Assembly (NCBI GenBank): GCA_002007465.1
Contig: LNAC01000037.1
Span: 449,685-513,684, forward strand
DNA length: 64,000 nucleotides
Source of the DNA: Ailurus styani
Taxonomy: Eukaryota; Chordata; Mammalia; Carnivora; Ailuridae
Direction of reading: 5' to 3'
The notes beneath the pieces are model-generated. The model worked only from the letters and a program-made list of their open reading frames with translations, made no database searches and was not told the origin of the DNA. The position numbers and the translations under genes were made by a program. Shown here piece after piece: positions 33,541-45,189 of the stretch (position 1 is its first letter; each line of letters begins with the position of its first letter).

Positions 33541-35940
33541 CCCTTAAGATTTACTCCTGGGTTGCAAGGATGGTTCAACATTTGCATACCAATCAATGTG
33601 ATAGAACACATTTTAAAAAAAGCAGAGATAAGAACCATATGATCCTCTCCATTGATGTAGTAAAAGCATTTGACAAAACACAGCAATCTTTACAGATTAA
33701 AACTCTTCAGAGTGTAGGGATAAAGGGAACATTCTTCAATTTCATAAAAACCATCTATGAAAAGCCCACAGAAAATATTGCTCTCAATGGGGGAAAGTTG
33801 AAAACATTTCCCTTAAGATCAGGAACACAAGGATGCCCACTCTCACCACTATTGTTCAACATAGTACCAGAAGTCCTAGCCTCAGCAATCAAACAACAGC
33901 AACAACAACAAAATAAAGGACATTCAAATTGGTAAAAAGTCAAACTCTCTCTCTTCACAGATGACATGATACCTTATGTGGAAAACCCAAAAGATTCCAC
34001 CACCAAATTACTAGAACTCATATAACAATTCAGTAATGTGGCAGGATACAAAATCAGTGCACCGAAATCAGTTGCTTTTCTATACACTAACAATATAACT
34101 GTAGAAAGAGAAATTAGGGAATTGATTCCATTTACAATACCACAAAAACCCATAAGATACCTTGGAATAAACCTAACCAAAGAGGTAAAGGATCTATACT
34201 CTAGAAACTACAGGATGCTTATGAAAGAAATAGAAGATGCAAAAAGATGGGAAAACATTCCATGCTCACGGGTCAGAAGAATAAATATTGTTAAAATATC
34301 TATGCTGCCCAGGGCAATCTATACATTCAATACCATCCAGCTCAAAATACCATTGGCATTTTTCAAAGAGCTAGAGTGATCCTAAAATTTGTATGGAACC
34401 AGAAAAGGCCAAGGAAATGTTAAAAAAAAAAATAACAAAGCTTGGGGCATCACATTGCATGAATTCAAGCTATATTATAAAGCTGTGATTATCAAGACAG
34501 CATGGTACTGGCAAAAAAACAGACATGTAGAACAATGGAAAAGAATAGAGGGCCCAAATATGGACCCTCAAGTCTATGGTCAACTAATTTTTGACAAAGC
34601 AGGTAAAAATATCCAATGGAAAAAAGAATCTCTTTAATAAATGGTGCAGGAAAACTGGGCAGCTATATACAGAAGAATGAATCTTGACCATTCTCTTACA
34701 GCATACAGAAAGATAAACTTTAAGTGGATGAAATACTTCAATGTGAGGCAGGAATCCACCAAAATCTTAGAGAAGAACATAGGCAGTAACCTCCTCAACA
34801 TCAGCCACAGCAACTTCTTTCAAGACACATCACGAAAGGCAAGTGAAACGAAAGCAAAAATGAACTTTTGGCACTTCATCAAGATAAAAATCTTCTGCAC
34901 AGCAAAGGAAAGAGTCACCAAAACAAAGAGGCAACCCACGGAATGGGAGAAGATATTTGCAAATGACATTACAGATAAAGGGCTAGTATCAAATATCTAT
35001 AAAGAACATCTCAAACTCAACACCCAAAAAGACATAATCCAGTCAAAAAATGGGCAGAAGACATGAACAGACACGTCTCTAAAGAAGACAAACAAATGGC
35101 CAACAGACACATTAAAAAAATGTTCAACATCATTAGTCATCAGCGAAATTCAAATCAAAACCACATTGAGATACCACCTTACACCAGTTAGAATGGCAAA
35201 AATTAACAGGACAGGAAACAACAAGTGTGGAGAGGATGTGGAGAAAGGGGAACCCTCTTACACTGTTGGTAGGAATGCAAGTTGGTACAGCCACTCTGGA
35301 AAACAGTATGAAGCTTCCTCAAAAAGTTAAACATAGGGTACTGTGACCCAGCAATTGCACTACTGGGTATTTACCCAAAATATGCAGATGTAATGAAAAG
35401 AAGCACACATGCCACCCAATGTTCATAGCAGCAATGTCCACAATAGCCAAACTGTGGAAGGAGTCAAGATGCCCTTCAACATATGAATGGATAAAGAAAA
35501 TGTGGTCCATATATACAATGGAATATTATTCAGCCATCAGAAAGGATGAATATACACCATTTGCATCAACATGGATGGAACTGGAGGATATTATGTTAAG
35601 TGAAAAAAGTCAAGCAGAGAAAGTCAATTATCATATGGTTTCACTTACTTGTGGGACATAAGGAATAGCATGGAGGACATTAGGAGAAGGGAGGGGAAAA
35701 GTAAAGGGAGGGAAATCAGAGAGTGAGATGAACCATGAGAGACTCTGGACTCTGGGAAACAATCTGAGGGTTTCAGAGGGGAGGGATATGGGGGAATGTG
35801 TTAGCCCCATGATGGGTATTAAGGATGGCACATATTGCAATGAGAACTGGGTGTTATACTCAAACAATGAATCATGGAACACTATATCAAAAACTAATGA
35901 TGTACTGTATGGTGACTAATATCACATAATAAAAGTAAAT
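33541..35940 (+). mobile_element. LINE-1, 5'-truncated (reverse transcriptase to 3' end)
   Basis: Starts within ORF2 reverse transcriptase and reaches the 3' UTR end 'gtatggtgactaatatcac' plus an AAATAAATAAA tail. Frames 33570-33935, 34038-34379, 34389-34637, 34641-35066 and 35419-35661 are successive ORF2 segments separated by frameshifts. Moderately young by its long readable blocks. Confidence 0.95.
33570..35661 (+). pseudogene. L1 ORF2 remnant (reverse transcriptase and C-terminus)
   Basis: Segment one contains the palm-domain strings '[16 protein letters not shown]' and '[14 protein letters not shown]'. The catalytic box that is normally FADD reads FTDD at about 33955-33966 and lies in a different frame. 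Later segments hold the thumb, linker and the cysteine-bearing C-terminal region ('IYTMEYYSAIRKDEY'). Without the endonuclease and with at least four frame breaks it cannot drive retrotransposition. Confidence 0.9.
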
Positions 35941-35945
35941 AAATA

Positions 35946-37094
35946 AAACAAGAATGCTGCATAATCATCAAGTGCATATTATTAAGTTCTTTCAAAGCAG
36001 GACATTTGTTTCTTAACTTGTTTCTTAGCATACTTTTGAAAAGTTGTGTGTAAATAGACATTTCATGAATTGAGTTACATTGTCCATAGTTAGGCAATTT
36101 ATTATTTAAAGGTGATTTTCAAAATGCATCCTCTAATGTGCCTTTCTTGTTAAATTTTCATTTTAATATAAAATGTTTGCTTGTGGGGACTGGCATTGCT
36201 GTCTCATTTTACTGCTGTTTTGACTTGAAAGGTTTTGCCTCCTTTTTTCCTTTACAAAACTGCACACTCTTTTCTCAGCTCCAGTAGACAGCCCAGCAGC
36301 TTCTCTATTAAGAGGTATTACAAATTTTTAAATCATAAAACACATATAGCACTGGTCATAATAAATGTTTTAAAAGTTAAAAAAATAGGCCTTTAAAATA
36401 TAGTGGTGAATCCAACAAAGTCTTCATGAAACTTACATTATTATAATGGAAGGGGAGAGTCTCATTATAAGTAAATAGTTAAATACTGAGAAATAAAAAA
36501 AGTCCCCAAAATAAAACATAGCTTAGGGAGTAAAGTATAATGAGGTGAGATAGTGGGGCTTGGCATTTTTAATAACAGGTGACTAAGATCCCTTTGATTC
36601 TGAGATAAGATTTGTGTGAAGAAGTGAGATACACAGATATCTTAAAAAGGTTTATGTGGAGAGAACATTTTGAAATCAACTTTAGGTGGTTTTCTGAAAC
36701 CCAACTATAAATCCCAATTCAAATTCAGTTCATACTAAAGATGAAAATTTGGGATTCCAGATGAACAAATATATTTGACCATAAATGGCCCAGAGAATGA
36801 TACCAAGAAGTCCCCATAACTGAAAGATTTTCAGAATAAAAAGTTACACCACATATTCCTTAAAAAATATAAAACATTTTCCCTGCATTGGTCTCGTTTT
36901 CTTTTTTTTCTACTCAAATTTGTTTCAAATGTATGCCTCAATTGCTTTCATATAGTATTTAAACTGTCCTCCTGAGAATAATCAGGATGTCTATCATCAT
37001 ATAATCATAATCAGAATATTCATAATATCAGAATAATCATCATATCTAGTCTTGTATCTACTCCATTGTTCATAATGATACTAAGGTTCTATTT
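35946..37094. other. Mostly single-copy DNA with one old repeat-like stretch
   Basis: AT-rich, no gene recognised. About 36380-36670 ('tcttcatgaaacttacatt', 'ggaaggggagagtctcatt') resembles an ancient mammal-wide repeat that I cannot name with confidence. The rest shows nothing. Confidence 0.45.
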
Positions 37095-37420
37095 TCAAGA
37101 TTTATATCATGACATTCACCTCTAAAACCTCCACTTGTTCTCCACTGACTCAAAAATAAATTCTCAGTCATCAAACAATAATATAAAGCTCTCTAAATTC
37201 TGGACTCAAGCTACCTGCTTTAATTTATTTTTCATTAAATCCCTTCATATGTAATACATTGGATTCATTTCCATTTCCTGAATACATCATGCACTGTAAA
37301 CTTACTGAAGGTAGGAATTGCATCCTAGAGCTCTTATCCAAGTCCTCCTCCATGTACCCCAGGCATAGTAGACTTTCAGATAGTCTTTAAATTAAACTTG
37401 CAACTGATTTGATTTAACTT
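37095..37420 (+). mobile_element. LINE-2 3' region
   Basis: Landmarks of L2: 'cacctctaaaacctccactt', 'ctctctaaattctggactca', 'gtaaacttactgaaggtagg' and 'accccaggcatagtagac'. Very diverged. Confidence 0.6.
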
Positions 37421-38338
37421 TTTAAAGGTATAGTGAATATAGAAGATTACTGTATAAGTAGAATAGCTTATTCATTTAGAAAGGACATCTTTTTAAATTA
37501 ATTTCTAATTTTTATTACTTGAGTACAGCTGGCACGCAATTTTATATGTTTCATGTGTACAGAATAGTAATTCAATTTTTCTATACATTATGCTGTGCTT
37601 ACCACAAATGTAGCTACCATCTGTCACCTATGTAACACTATTACAAATAACACTGACTATATTTCCTATGCTGTGTCTTTTGTTCCCATGACTTATTCAT
37701 CCCATAATTGGAAGCCTATATCTCCCACTCCTTTATACACATCTCTTCTCATTACAGAATAGATCCATCTGCATTTTATATCATAAATATGATCACAAAT
37801 GTCCTTTGAATAAAGATTTAACAGAGAATATGTCAAGACACAACTTAGGAAAACCAGATGAAAGAGCATATTCCCAAGAGGTGGTAATTTCAGTTCTCCT
37901 TGTGGCGCAGGAAGTTGTATATATATATACGCCACTCTTCTTTATCCATTTATCAATTGATGGACACTTAGGCTGTTTCCATAAGTTGGCTCTTGTAGAT
38001 AATGTTGCTATAAACATCAGGATGTGTGTATCCCTTTGAACCAGTATTTTTGTATTCTCTGGGTAAATAACCCAGTATTACGATTGCTGGATCATAGGGT
38101 AATTCTATTTTTAACTTATTGAGGAACCTCCATACATTTTTTTCCGAATGGCTTCACCAGTTTGCATTCCTATCCACAGTGCAAGAGGGTTCTCTTTTCT
38201 CTACATCCTCACCAACACCTAATGTTTCTTGTGTTGTTGATTTTCGCCATTCTGACAGTAGTTTTATTTGCATTTCCCTGATGATGAGTGATGGTGAGCA
38301 TATTTTCACAGGTCTTTTGGTCACCTGGATGTCTTCTT

Positions 38339-38522
38339 CTTCTTTTTTTTTTAATATTTTATTTATTTATTTGACAGAGAGAGATTACAAGTAGGCAGAG
38401 AGAGAGGAGGAAGCAGGCTCCCTGCTGAGCAGAGAGCCCGATGCGGGCCTCGATCCCAGGACCCTGAGATCAAGACCTGAGCCGAAGGCAGAGACTTTAA
38501 CCCATTGAGCCACCCAGGCGCC
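38339..38522 (-). mobile_element. CAN-SINE, young
   Basis: Minus-strand copy; perfect 14-bp TSD ctggatgtcttctt at 38325-38338 and 38523-38536. Interrupts L1 ORF2. Confidence 0.96.
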
Positions 38523-39131
38523 CTGGATGTCTTCTTTAGAGAAATACCTATGCATGTCTTCTGTCCAATTTTTAATTGGTTTATTTGTTTTTGTGATGAA
38601 TTTTGTAAGTTCTCTATATATTTTGGGTACTAACACCTTATTAGGGATATCATTTGCAAATACCTTCTCCCATTTCATAGACTGCTTTTTAGTTTTGCTG
38701 ATTGTTTCCTTCAGTGTGCAGAATTTTATTTTATTTTGATGTAGCCCTGTTCTGTATAAATAAAAGTTTTTGTGATTTATCCCACATAACAAACCACCTG
38801 GACCTGCATACACACAGGCAGATTTAAAAATGTTGTTTGGGAGACTCATGCTGTCTGAATAACTTTGGCTGCCTAATTGTTTAAAATACATTATCTGGCT
38901 TCCAAGTCAGAACAGATCCTTCTGTTCTGGATGCCAAGAGCTACAAATCTTGTCTCATAACCCCTCCTGCTCCAGTCTAGGGTGGACCCTTGAAATGGAA
39001 TCCAGGAGGGGATGGAGACACATATAGCCTGGGTTCCTTGAAAGTATAGAAACATGATATCATGGAAATGCAGTGTGCTCCAAACTGCACATAGGTGAAC
39101 AAATGATTAATTTCAAACCCTGCTATTTTCT

Positions 39132-39140
39132 CTATAAATA
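39132..39140 (+). promoter_or_regulatory. TATA box of the probable LTR
   Basis: ctataaata in the context 'tctctataaatatggcc'. Position relative to the downstream aataaa fits an LTR promoter. Confidence 0.55.
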
Positions 39141-39397
39141 TGGCCTTTTGGGGGATGGTCAGTTGAAAGTCTCATTTGAGGGGAGGACAGTTAGCCCAGG
39201 CCTCTGAATCTGGACTCCAGTGTGGCTGTCTCCATGGGTCTTCCCCAGGTAATGGGGTTGAATATTGTAAATTACCAGTTTGATGCACTTTATTTGCCTT
39301 CTTCTCATTTGCCTTCTTCTCGTTTATAACCTACTATTTCTTTCATCTGTGTGCAGATTCCTTTCCACTTCTGTTTCTGTTAGGCTTCTATAATAAT

Positions 39398-39403
39398 AAT
39401 AAA
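39398..39403 (+). terminator. Polyadenylation signal of the probable LTR
   Basis: aataaa at the end of a short (taa) run, followed by a T-rich segment 'gttttctttccttttc'. Confidence 0.55.
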
Positions 39404-40205
39404 GTTTTCTTTCCTTTTCAAAACTGAAATACAGCTATTGTGAATCTTTTGTGCAGAAAATTCCCAATAGTTGATTTTTGCTTTTTGTTTCCCTTGCTTC
39501 AGGAGACATATCTAGTAAGAATATGTTATGTCAAATCTCAAAGAACTTACTTCCTGTGTTCTCTTCTAGGATTTTTGTGACTTCAGATCTCACATTTACA
39601 TCTTTAATCAATTTTTAGTTTATTTTTGTGTATGGTGTAAGGGAGTGGTCCAGCTCATTCTTTTGGATCTTGCTGTCCAGTTTCTCCAACACCATTTGTT
39701 GAAGAGACTGTCTTATTCACATTGGATATTCTTTCCTGATTAGTTGATAAATTGACCATATAGCTATAGGTTCATTTCTGGGTTGTCTACTGTGGTCCAT
39801 TGATCTGTGTCTCTTTTTGAGCCAGTACCATACTGTCTTTGTCAGCACAGCTTTGTAATATAATTTGAAGTCTGGAATTGTAATGCCTCCTCCTTTGCTC
39901 TTCTTTTTCAAGGTAGCTTTGGCTATTCAGGGTCTTTTGTGGTTCCACACAAATTTTAGGATTGTATGTCCTAGCTCTGAGGAAAATTCTCTTGGTATTT
40001 TGATAGGGATTGCATTAAAAGTTTAGATTGTTTTGGATTACAGGGACATATTAACAATATTTGTTCTTTTAAACCATGAGCATGGGGTGTCTTTCCCTTT
40101 CTTTATGTTATCCTCAATTTCTTTCATCAATGTTTTATGGATTTCAGAGCACTGGCCTTTCACCTCCTTGGTTAGGTGTATTCCTAGTTATCTTACCGTT
40201 TTTGT

Positions 40206-40552
40206 TTGTAAATAGGTTGTAAATAGGACTGTAAATAGGACTGATTCCTTAATTTATCTTTCTGTTGCTTCAGTATTGGTGTATAGAAATGCAATAGACT
40301 TTTGCACATTTATTTTGTATCTCCTCACTTCACTGAATTCATTTATCACTTCTAGCAGTTTTTGGTGGAGTCTTTCCAGTTTTCTATATAGAGTATCATG
40401 TATCTGTAAATAGTGGAAATTTTACTTCTTCATTATCAATTTGGATGCCTTTTACTTATTTGTTCTTTTTGTTGTCTGACTGCTGTTGCTAGGACTTCCA
40501 ATAATATGTTAAATAAAAGTGGTAAACATAAACATACTTGTCCTCTTCCTGA
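40206..40552 (-). repeat. Donor arm of a 347-bp inverted duplication
   Basis: L1 ORF2 sequence in its native place. Its reverse complement is repeated at 44844-45189 with three substitutions and one single-base indel. It includes a local triple repeat of a 12-mer (gtaaatagg-based, about 40207-40242) that is copied as well, excluding an independent L1 origin. Confidence 0.93.
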
Positions 40553-42318
40553 CCTTAGGGGGAAGATTGTCAGTTTTTCCCCATTGAGGATGATGTTTGT
40601 TGTGGGTTTTTCATATATGGCCTATATTATGTTGTGGTATGTTCCCTTTAAACCTACTTTGTTGAGGGCTTTTACCAGTAATGGGTGTTATATTTTGTCA
40701 AATGATTTTTGGCATCTAGGGGAATGATCTTATGATTTATATATTTTCTCATGTTGATATGATGTATCAAGTTGATCGAGTAACAACTATTGAATCACAC
40801 TTCCATCCCAGTAATAATCCTCACTTGATGTGGTGAATGATTCTTTTAATGTATTATTGCCTTTTTTGCTATTATTTTGTTGAGGATTTTTGCATCTATG
40901 TTCATTGGAGATAATGGTCTGTAGTTCTCTATTTTTTGGTGTCTCCATCTGGTTTTGGTATTGTTGATGATATTCACCTCATGGAATGAATTTGGATGTT
41001 TTCATTATTTTTCTATTTTTTGGTATAGTTTGAGAATAATAGGTATTAACTCTTCTTAAAATATTTGGTAGAATTTGCCTGTGAAGCTGCCCAGTCCCAG
41101 ACTTCTGTTTGTTGTGAAGTTTCTGTTTTTGTTTTTGTTTTTTGTCTTGTCATCTTTTGTTTTGTTTTGTTTCCAGTTCAGTCTCCTTGATGGTAATTGT
41201 TCTGTTACCACTTTTTATTTTATTCAGCTTCAGTTTTGGTAAGTTGGATAAATAAATTCTAGGAATTTATCCATTTCTTCTACTTTAATATGTCTGCATA
41301 TATCTTTCATAATATTCTCTTATAATTGTTTGTATTTCTGTAGTTTTGTTTATTATTTTTCTTCTTTCATTTGTGATTTTGAGTACTTTCTCTTTTTATT
41401 TTTTGATGGGTTTGGCTAGTGGCTTATAAATTTTATGTTTTCAAGGAAACAGTCCTCGTTTCATTGATCTGTTCTCTTGTGGGTTGTTGTTGTTGTTGTT
41501 GTTTTAGTTTCTGTTTTGTCTATTTTTCCTCTAATTTCTATTATTTCCTTTCTTCTGCTGGTTTTGGGCTTGTTTGTTTTTCTTTTTCTAGCTCCTTTAG
41601 GTGTAAGTGTAGGTTCCTCATTTGAGAATTTTCTTGCTTCTGGAGGTAGGCTTGTATTGCTATAAAATTCTGTCTTAGAACCACTTTTACTGCATCCCAA
41701 ATTGTTTTGAGTCATTAAGTTTTCATTTTTGTTTCTTTCCATGTACTTTTGGATTTCTAATTTGATTTCTTGGATAAGTCATTCATGTTTAGTAGCATGT
41801 TACTTAACCTCCAAGTATTTGTGGTCTTTCCAGATTTTTCTTGTAGTTGACTTCTAGTTTCATTGCACTGTATGCAGAAAAGACACAATGTATTACTTCA
41901 ATCTTTCCGAATTTGTTGAGACTTGTTTTGTGACCTAATATGTGATCTATTCTGAAGAATGTTCCATGTGCATCTAGAAAGAAGATGTGTTCTGATACTT
42001 TAGGATGCAGTGTTCTAAATATATGTGTTAAATCCACCTAGCCCAATATGTCATTCAAAGCATTGTTTCCTTGCTAATTTTTTGATGGGATGATCTGTCC
42101 ATTAATATAAGTGGGAGTGTTACAGTCCTACTGTTATTGTATTACTATTGATTAGTTCCTTCATGCTTCTTCTCAACTACTTTATGTATTTCAGTGCTCC
42201 CATTTTGGATTCATAAATATTTATAATCATTGCTTTCTTGTTAGACTGTCCCCTTTATTATTATATAGTGTCCTTCTTTGTCCTTGTTATAGTCTTTGTT
42301 TTAAAATATATTTTGTCT

Positions 42319-42720
42319 GGGGCACCTGGGTGGCTCAGTTGGTTAAGCATCTGTTGATTTTGGCTCAGGTCATGAGATTGAACCCCATGACCAGTGTGAA
42401 GCCTGCTTAAAATTCTCTTTCCCCGGGTGCCTGGGTGGCTCAGTCGATAAGTGTCTGGCTTCGGCTCACATCATGATCCCAGGGTCCTGGGATAGAGCCC
42501 CACCTCAGGCTCCCTGCTCAGCAGGAAGCCTGCTTCTCCCTCACCCACTCCCCCTGCTTGTGTTCCCTTTCTCGCTGTGTCTCTCTCTGTTAAATAAATA
42601 AATAAAATCTTTAAATAATAATAATAATAATAATAATATTTTAAAAAATTCTCTTTCCCTTCTCCCTCTGTCCTTCCCCCTCGTGCTCTCAATAAGAAAG
42701 AAAGAAGCAAAGGGTAACAC
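42319..42720 (+). mobile_element. CAN-SINE, outer copy, split
   Basis: Head 'gggcacctgggtggctcagt' then 'ttggttaagcatctg' (older type). Interrupted at 42424-42644 by a second SINE; the CT-rich 3' part resumes at 42660 and ends 'caataagaaagaaagaag'. Confidence 0.9.
42424..42644 (+). mobile_element. CAN-SINE inserted in a SINE
   Basis: Perfect 15-bp TSD aaaattctctttccc at 42409-42423 and 42645-42659. Tail contains (ATA)n. Confidence 0.95.
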
Positions 42721-42723
42721 TTT

Positions 42724-42934
42724 ATTTATTTATTTTTTTAAAGATTTTATTTATTTATTTATTTGACAGAGAAAGAGAGAGATCACAAGTAGGCAGAGAG
42801 GCAGGCAGAGGGAGAGGGGGATGCAGGCTTCCTGCAGAGCAGGGAGCCTGATGCAGGGCTTGATCTCAGGACCCTGAGATCATGTCCTGAGCCGAAGGCA
42901 GAGGCTTTAACCCACTGAGCCACCCAGGTGCCCC
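42724..42934 (-). mobile_element. CAN-SINE, young
   Basis: Minus-strand copy; 15-bp TSD with one mismatch (aaagggtaacacttt at 42709-42723 and aaaggataacacttt at 42935-42949). Confidence 0.95.
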
Positions 42935-42949
42935 AAAGGATAACACTTT

Positions 42950-43068
42950 AAACTCCAGCACACTGTTTATGTATTTGAAACAATGTCTGTTTCTTGTTTT
43001 GTATTTTCTTTCTGGAAATTGCAAGGAGGTGGTCTTAAAAGAAATAAATTAAAATAGGCAAAAAAAAT
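42950..43068. other. Short non-repeat segment between SINE and (GAAA)n
   Basis: About 120 bp ('ggaaattgcaaggaggtgg' and similar) that is neither SINE nor L1 as far as I can tell. It may be flanking sequence carried with the outer SINE. Confidence 0.4.
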
Positions 43069-43108
43069 GAAAGAAAGAATGAAAGAAAGAAATAAAGAAA
43101 GAAAGAAA

Positions 43109-43164
<56 letters not shown>

Positions 43165-43185
43165 AAAAGAAAAGAAAAGAAAAAA
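43069..43185. repeat. (GAAA)n tetranucleotide repeat
   Basis: About 115 bp, mostly perfect gaaa units, immediately before L1 resumes with 'tattttttatctgatacaag'. Minus-strand Phe/Leu/Ser frames here are artefacts. Confidence 0.97.
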
Positions 43186-43371
43186 AGTATTTTTTATCTG
43201 ATACAAGTATTGCTACTCTGGTTTTCTTTTGGCATCTGTCTGTATGATATATGTTTCTACATTCCCTCACTTTCAATCTTCAGTTGTCCTTAGGTCTAAA
43301 AGGAGTTTCCTGTAGCCAGCATATGGATGGGTCTTATTTTTCCATCCATTATGTCACCTTGTGTCTTTTTA

Positions 43372-43757
43372 TTTTTTAGATTTATTTATTTATTGTGGAC
43401 AGAAAGAATCTTTTCTTTAAAGATTTTATTTATTTATTTATTTATTTGACAAAGAGAGAGAGAGATCACAAGTAGGCAGAGAGGCAGGCAGAGAGAGAGG
43501 AGGAAGCAGGCTCCTTGCCGAGCAGGAAGCCCGATGTGGGGCTTGATCCCAGGACCCTGAGATCATGACCCGAGCTGAAGGTAGAGGCTTTAACCCACTG
43601 AGCCACCCAGATGCCTGTGTGGACAGAAAGAATCTTAAACATACTCCATACTGAGTGCAGAGCCCAATGTGGGGCTCAATCTCATTACCTGAGTTAATGA
43701 CCTAAGCCAAAACCAAGAATTGGATGTTCAACTGACAGTGTCACCCTGGCGCTCCCA
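43372..43757 (-). mobile_element. Older CAN-SINE, split by a younger one
   Basis: T-rich tail at 43372-43393; body resumes at 43637 ('ccatactgagtgcagagccc') and its head is near 43740-43757 (tcaccctggcgctccc). Interrupted by 43413-43617. Confidence 0.85.
43413..43617 (-). mobile_element. Young CAN-SINE inserted in an older SINE
   Basis: Perfect 19-bp TSD tgtggacagaaagaatctt at 43394-43412 and 43618-43636, the longest clear one in the window. Confidence 0.97.
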
Positions 43758-43914
43758 ACTTATGTCTTTTGATTGGAGCATTAAGTCCATTTATTTTCAC
43801 AGCAGTTACTGATAGATATGCATTTATTGCTGTTTTGTTGTTTGTTTTGTGGTTGTTTTTGTAGTTTTCCTCTGATCTTTTATTCTCTTTCCTTTTTGCA
43901 TGGTTTAGTGATTT

Positions 43915-44104
43915 CTTTTAAATTTTATTTATTTATTTGGCACAGAGAGAGATCACAAGTAGGCAGAAAGGCAGGCAGAGAGAGAGGAGGAAGCAGGCTC
44001 CTTGCTGAGCAGAGAGCCTGATGTGGGGCTCGATTCCAGGACCCTGAGATCATGACCTAAGCTGAAGGCAGAGGCTTTAATGCACTGAGCCACCCAGGCG
44101 TCCC
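43915..44104 (-). mobile_element. CAN-SINE, young
   Basis: 14-bp TSD with one mismatch (tggtttagtgattt at 43901-43914 and tggtttggtgattt at 44105-44118). Confidence 0.96.
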
Positions 44105-44843
44105 TGGTTTGGTGATTTTTAGTTGATATATTTGGATGTTTTTCTCTTTATTCTTTGCATATCTATCACTGGCATTTGATTTGTGATGACCATTTCGTTT
44201 ATATATAACATCTGCATACAGCAATCTGTATTAAGTTGATGGTCATTTAAGTTTGAACCCATTCTTTACTGCTCTCCTTCCCACATTTTAGGTATATGAT
44301 ATCATATTTTACATCCTTTTATTTTGTTAATCCCTGGACTGATTTTCTTTACAGGAATTCTTATTTTTACTCCCTTGTGGTCCTACTTTTCATATTCTTA
44401 CTTGTGGTTTTTCCCTTTCTCTCAAAGAGTACCCTTTAATATTTTCTGCAGGACTGGTTTAGTGGTCCTGAACTCCTTAAATTATTCTTTGTCTGAGAAA
44501 CTCTTTATCTCTTCTTCTATTCTGAATGTTAGCCTTGTTGTGTGGATTATGTTTAGCTGTAGAGTTTTCCCTTTTGCCAACTTGAATATACAATGTCATT
44601 GACTCCCGGCTTGAAAATTTCTGCTGAAAATTCTGCTAATCGCCTTATGCTATTTCCCTTCTATTTAACTGTTTTCTATTTTAACTGTTTTCTTTTGCTG
44701 ATTTATTTTTTTTCTTCTTTATCACTATGTTTTGCCAGTTTGATTACTATGTGTTTTGGTATGGATCTCCTTTGCTTGATGTTGCTGTGAGATCTCTGTG
44801 CCCCTGGATTTTCATATCTGTTTCCTTCTCCAGACTAGGGAAG

Positions 44844-45189
44844 TCAGGAAGAGGACAAGTATGTTTATGTTTACCACTTTTATTTAACATATTATTGGAA
44901 GTCCTAGCAACAGCAATCAGACAATAAAAAGAACAAATAAGTAAAAGGCATCCAAATTGATAATGAAGAAGTAAAATTTCCACTATTTACAGATACATGA
45001 TACTCTATATAGAAAACTGGAAAGACTCCACCAAAAACTGCTAGAAGTGATAAATGAATTCAGTGAAGTGAGGAGATACAAAATAAATGTGCAGAAGTCT
45101 ATTGCATTTCTATACACCAATACTGAAGCAACAGAAAGATAAATTAAGGATCAGTCCTATTTACAGTCCTATTTACAACCTATTTACAA
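44844..45189 (+). repeat. Acceptor arm of the 347-bp inverted duplication
   Basis: Reverse-complement copy of 40206-40552, about 99% identical, inserted in the ORF1-side part of the same L1. Removing it restores an L1 reading (left 'ccagactagggaag', right 'aaaaatcttccatt'). Short homologies at both joins (around ggaagtcagga and ttacaa), no TSD, no poly(A). Confidence 0.92.

Larger units (their letters stand above)
38748..39460 (+). mobile_element. Probable solo retroviral LTR, family unknown
   Basis: About 710 bp of non-L1 DNA splits L1 ORF2 (left reads 'tattttgatgtag', right 'cccaatagttgatttttgc'). It starts TGTTCTGTATAAAT, contains a TATA box (ctataaata, 39132-39140) and, about 260 bp on, a polyadenylation signal (aataaa, 39398-39403) followed by a T-rich stretch. 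This U3-R-U5 order supports a + strand LTR. The right edge and the duplication (gccc and tccc) are uncertain. No internal viral sequence adjoins it. Confidence 0.65.

Noticed and set aside
33570..35661. Active L1 reverse transcriptase
   Set aside because: 5'-truncated, several frameshifts, altered FADD box and no endonuclease.
38385..38891. 168-codon minus-strand frame
   Set aside because: It reads through the LTR-like element, an L1 ORF2 piece and a SINE, so it is a composite of repeats.
43000..43185. CRISPR-like array
   Set aside because: Simple tetranucleotide repeat without spacers, in a mammalian repeat context; no array is present anywhere in the window.
42967..43276. Phe/Leu/Ser-rich repeat proteins
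   Set aside because: Artefact of the (GAAA)n microsatellite on the opposite strand.
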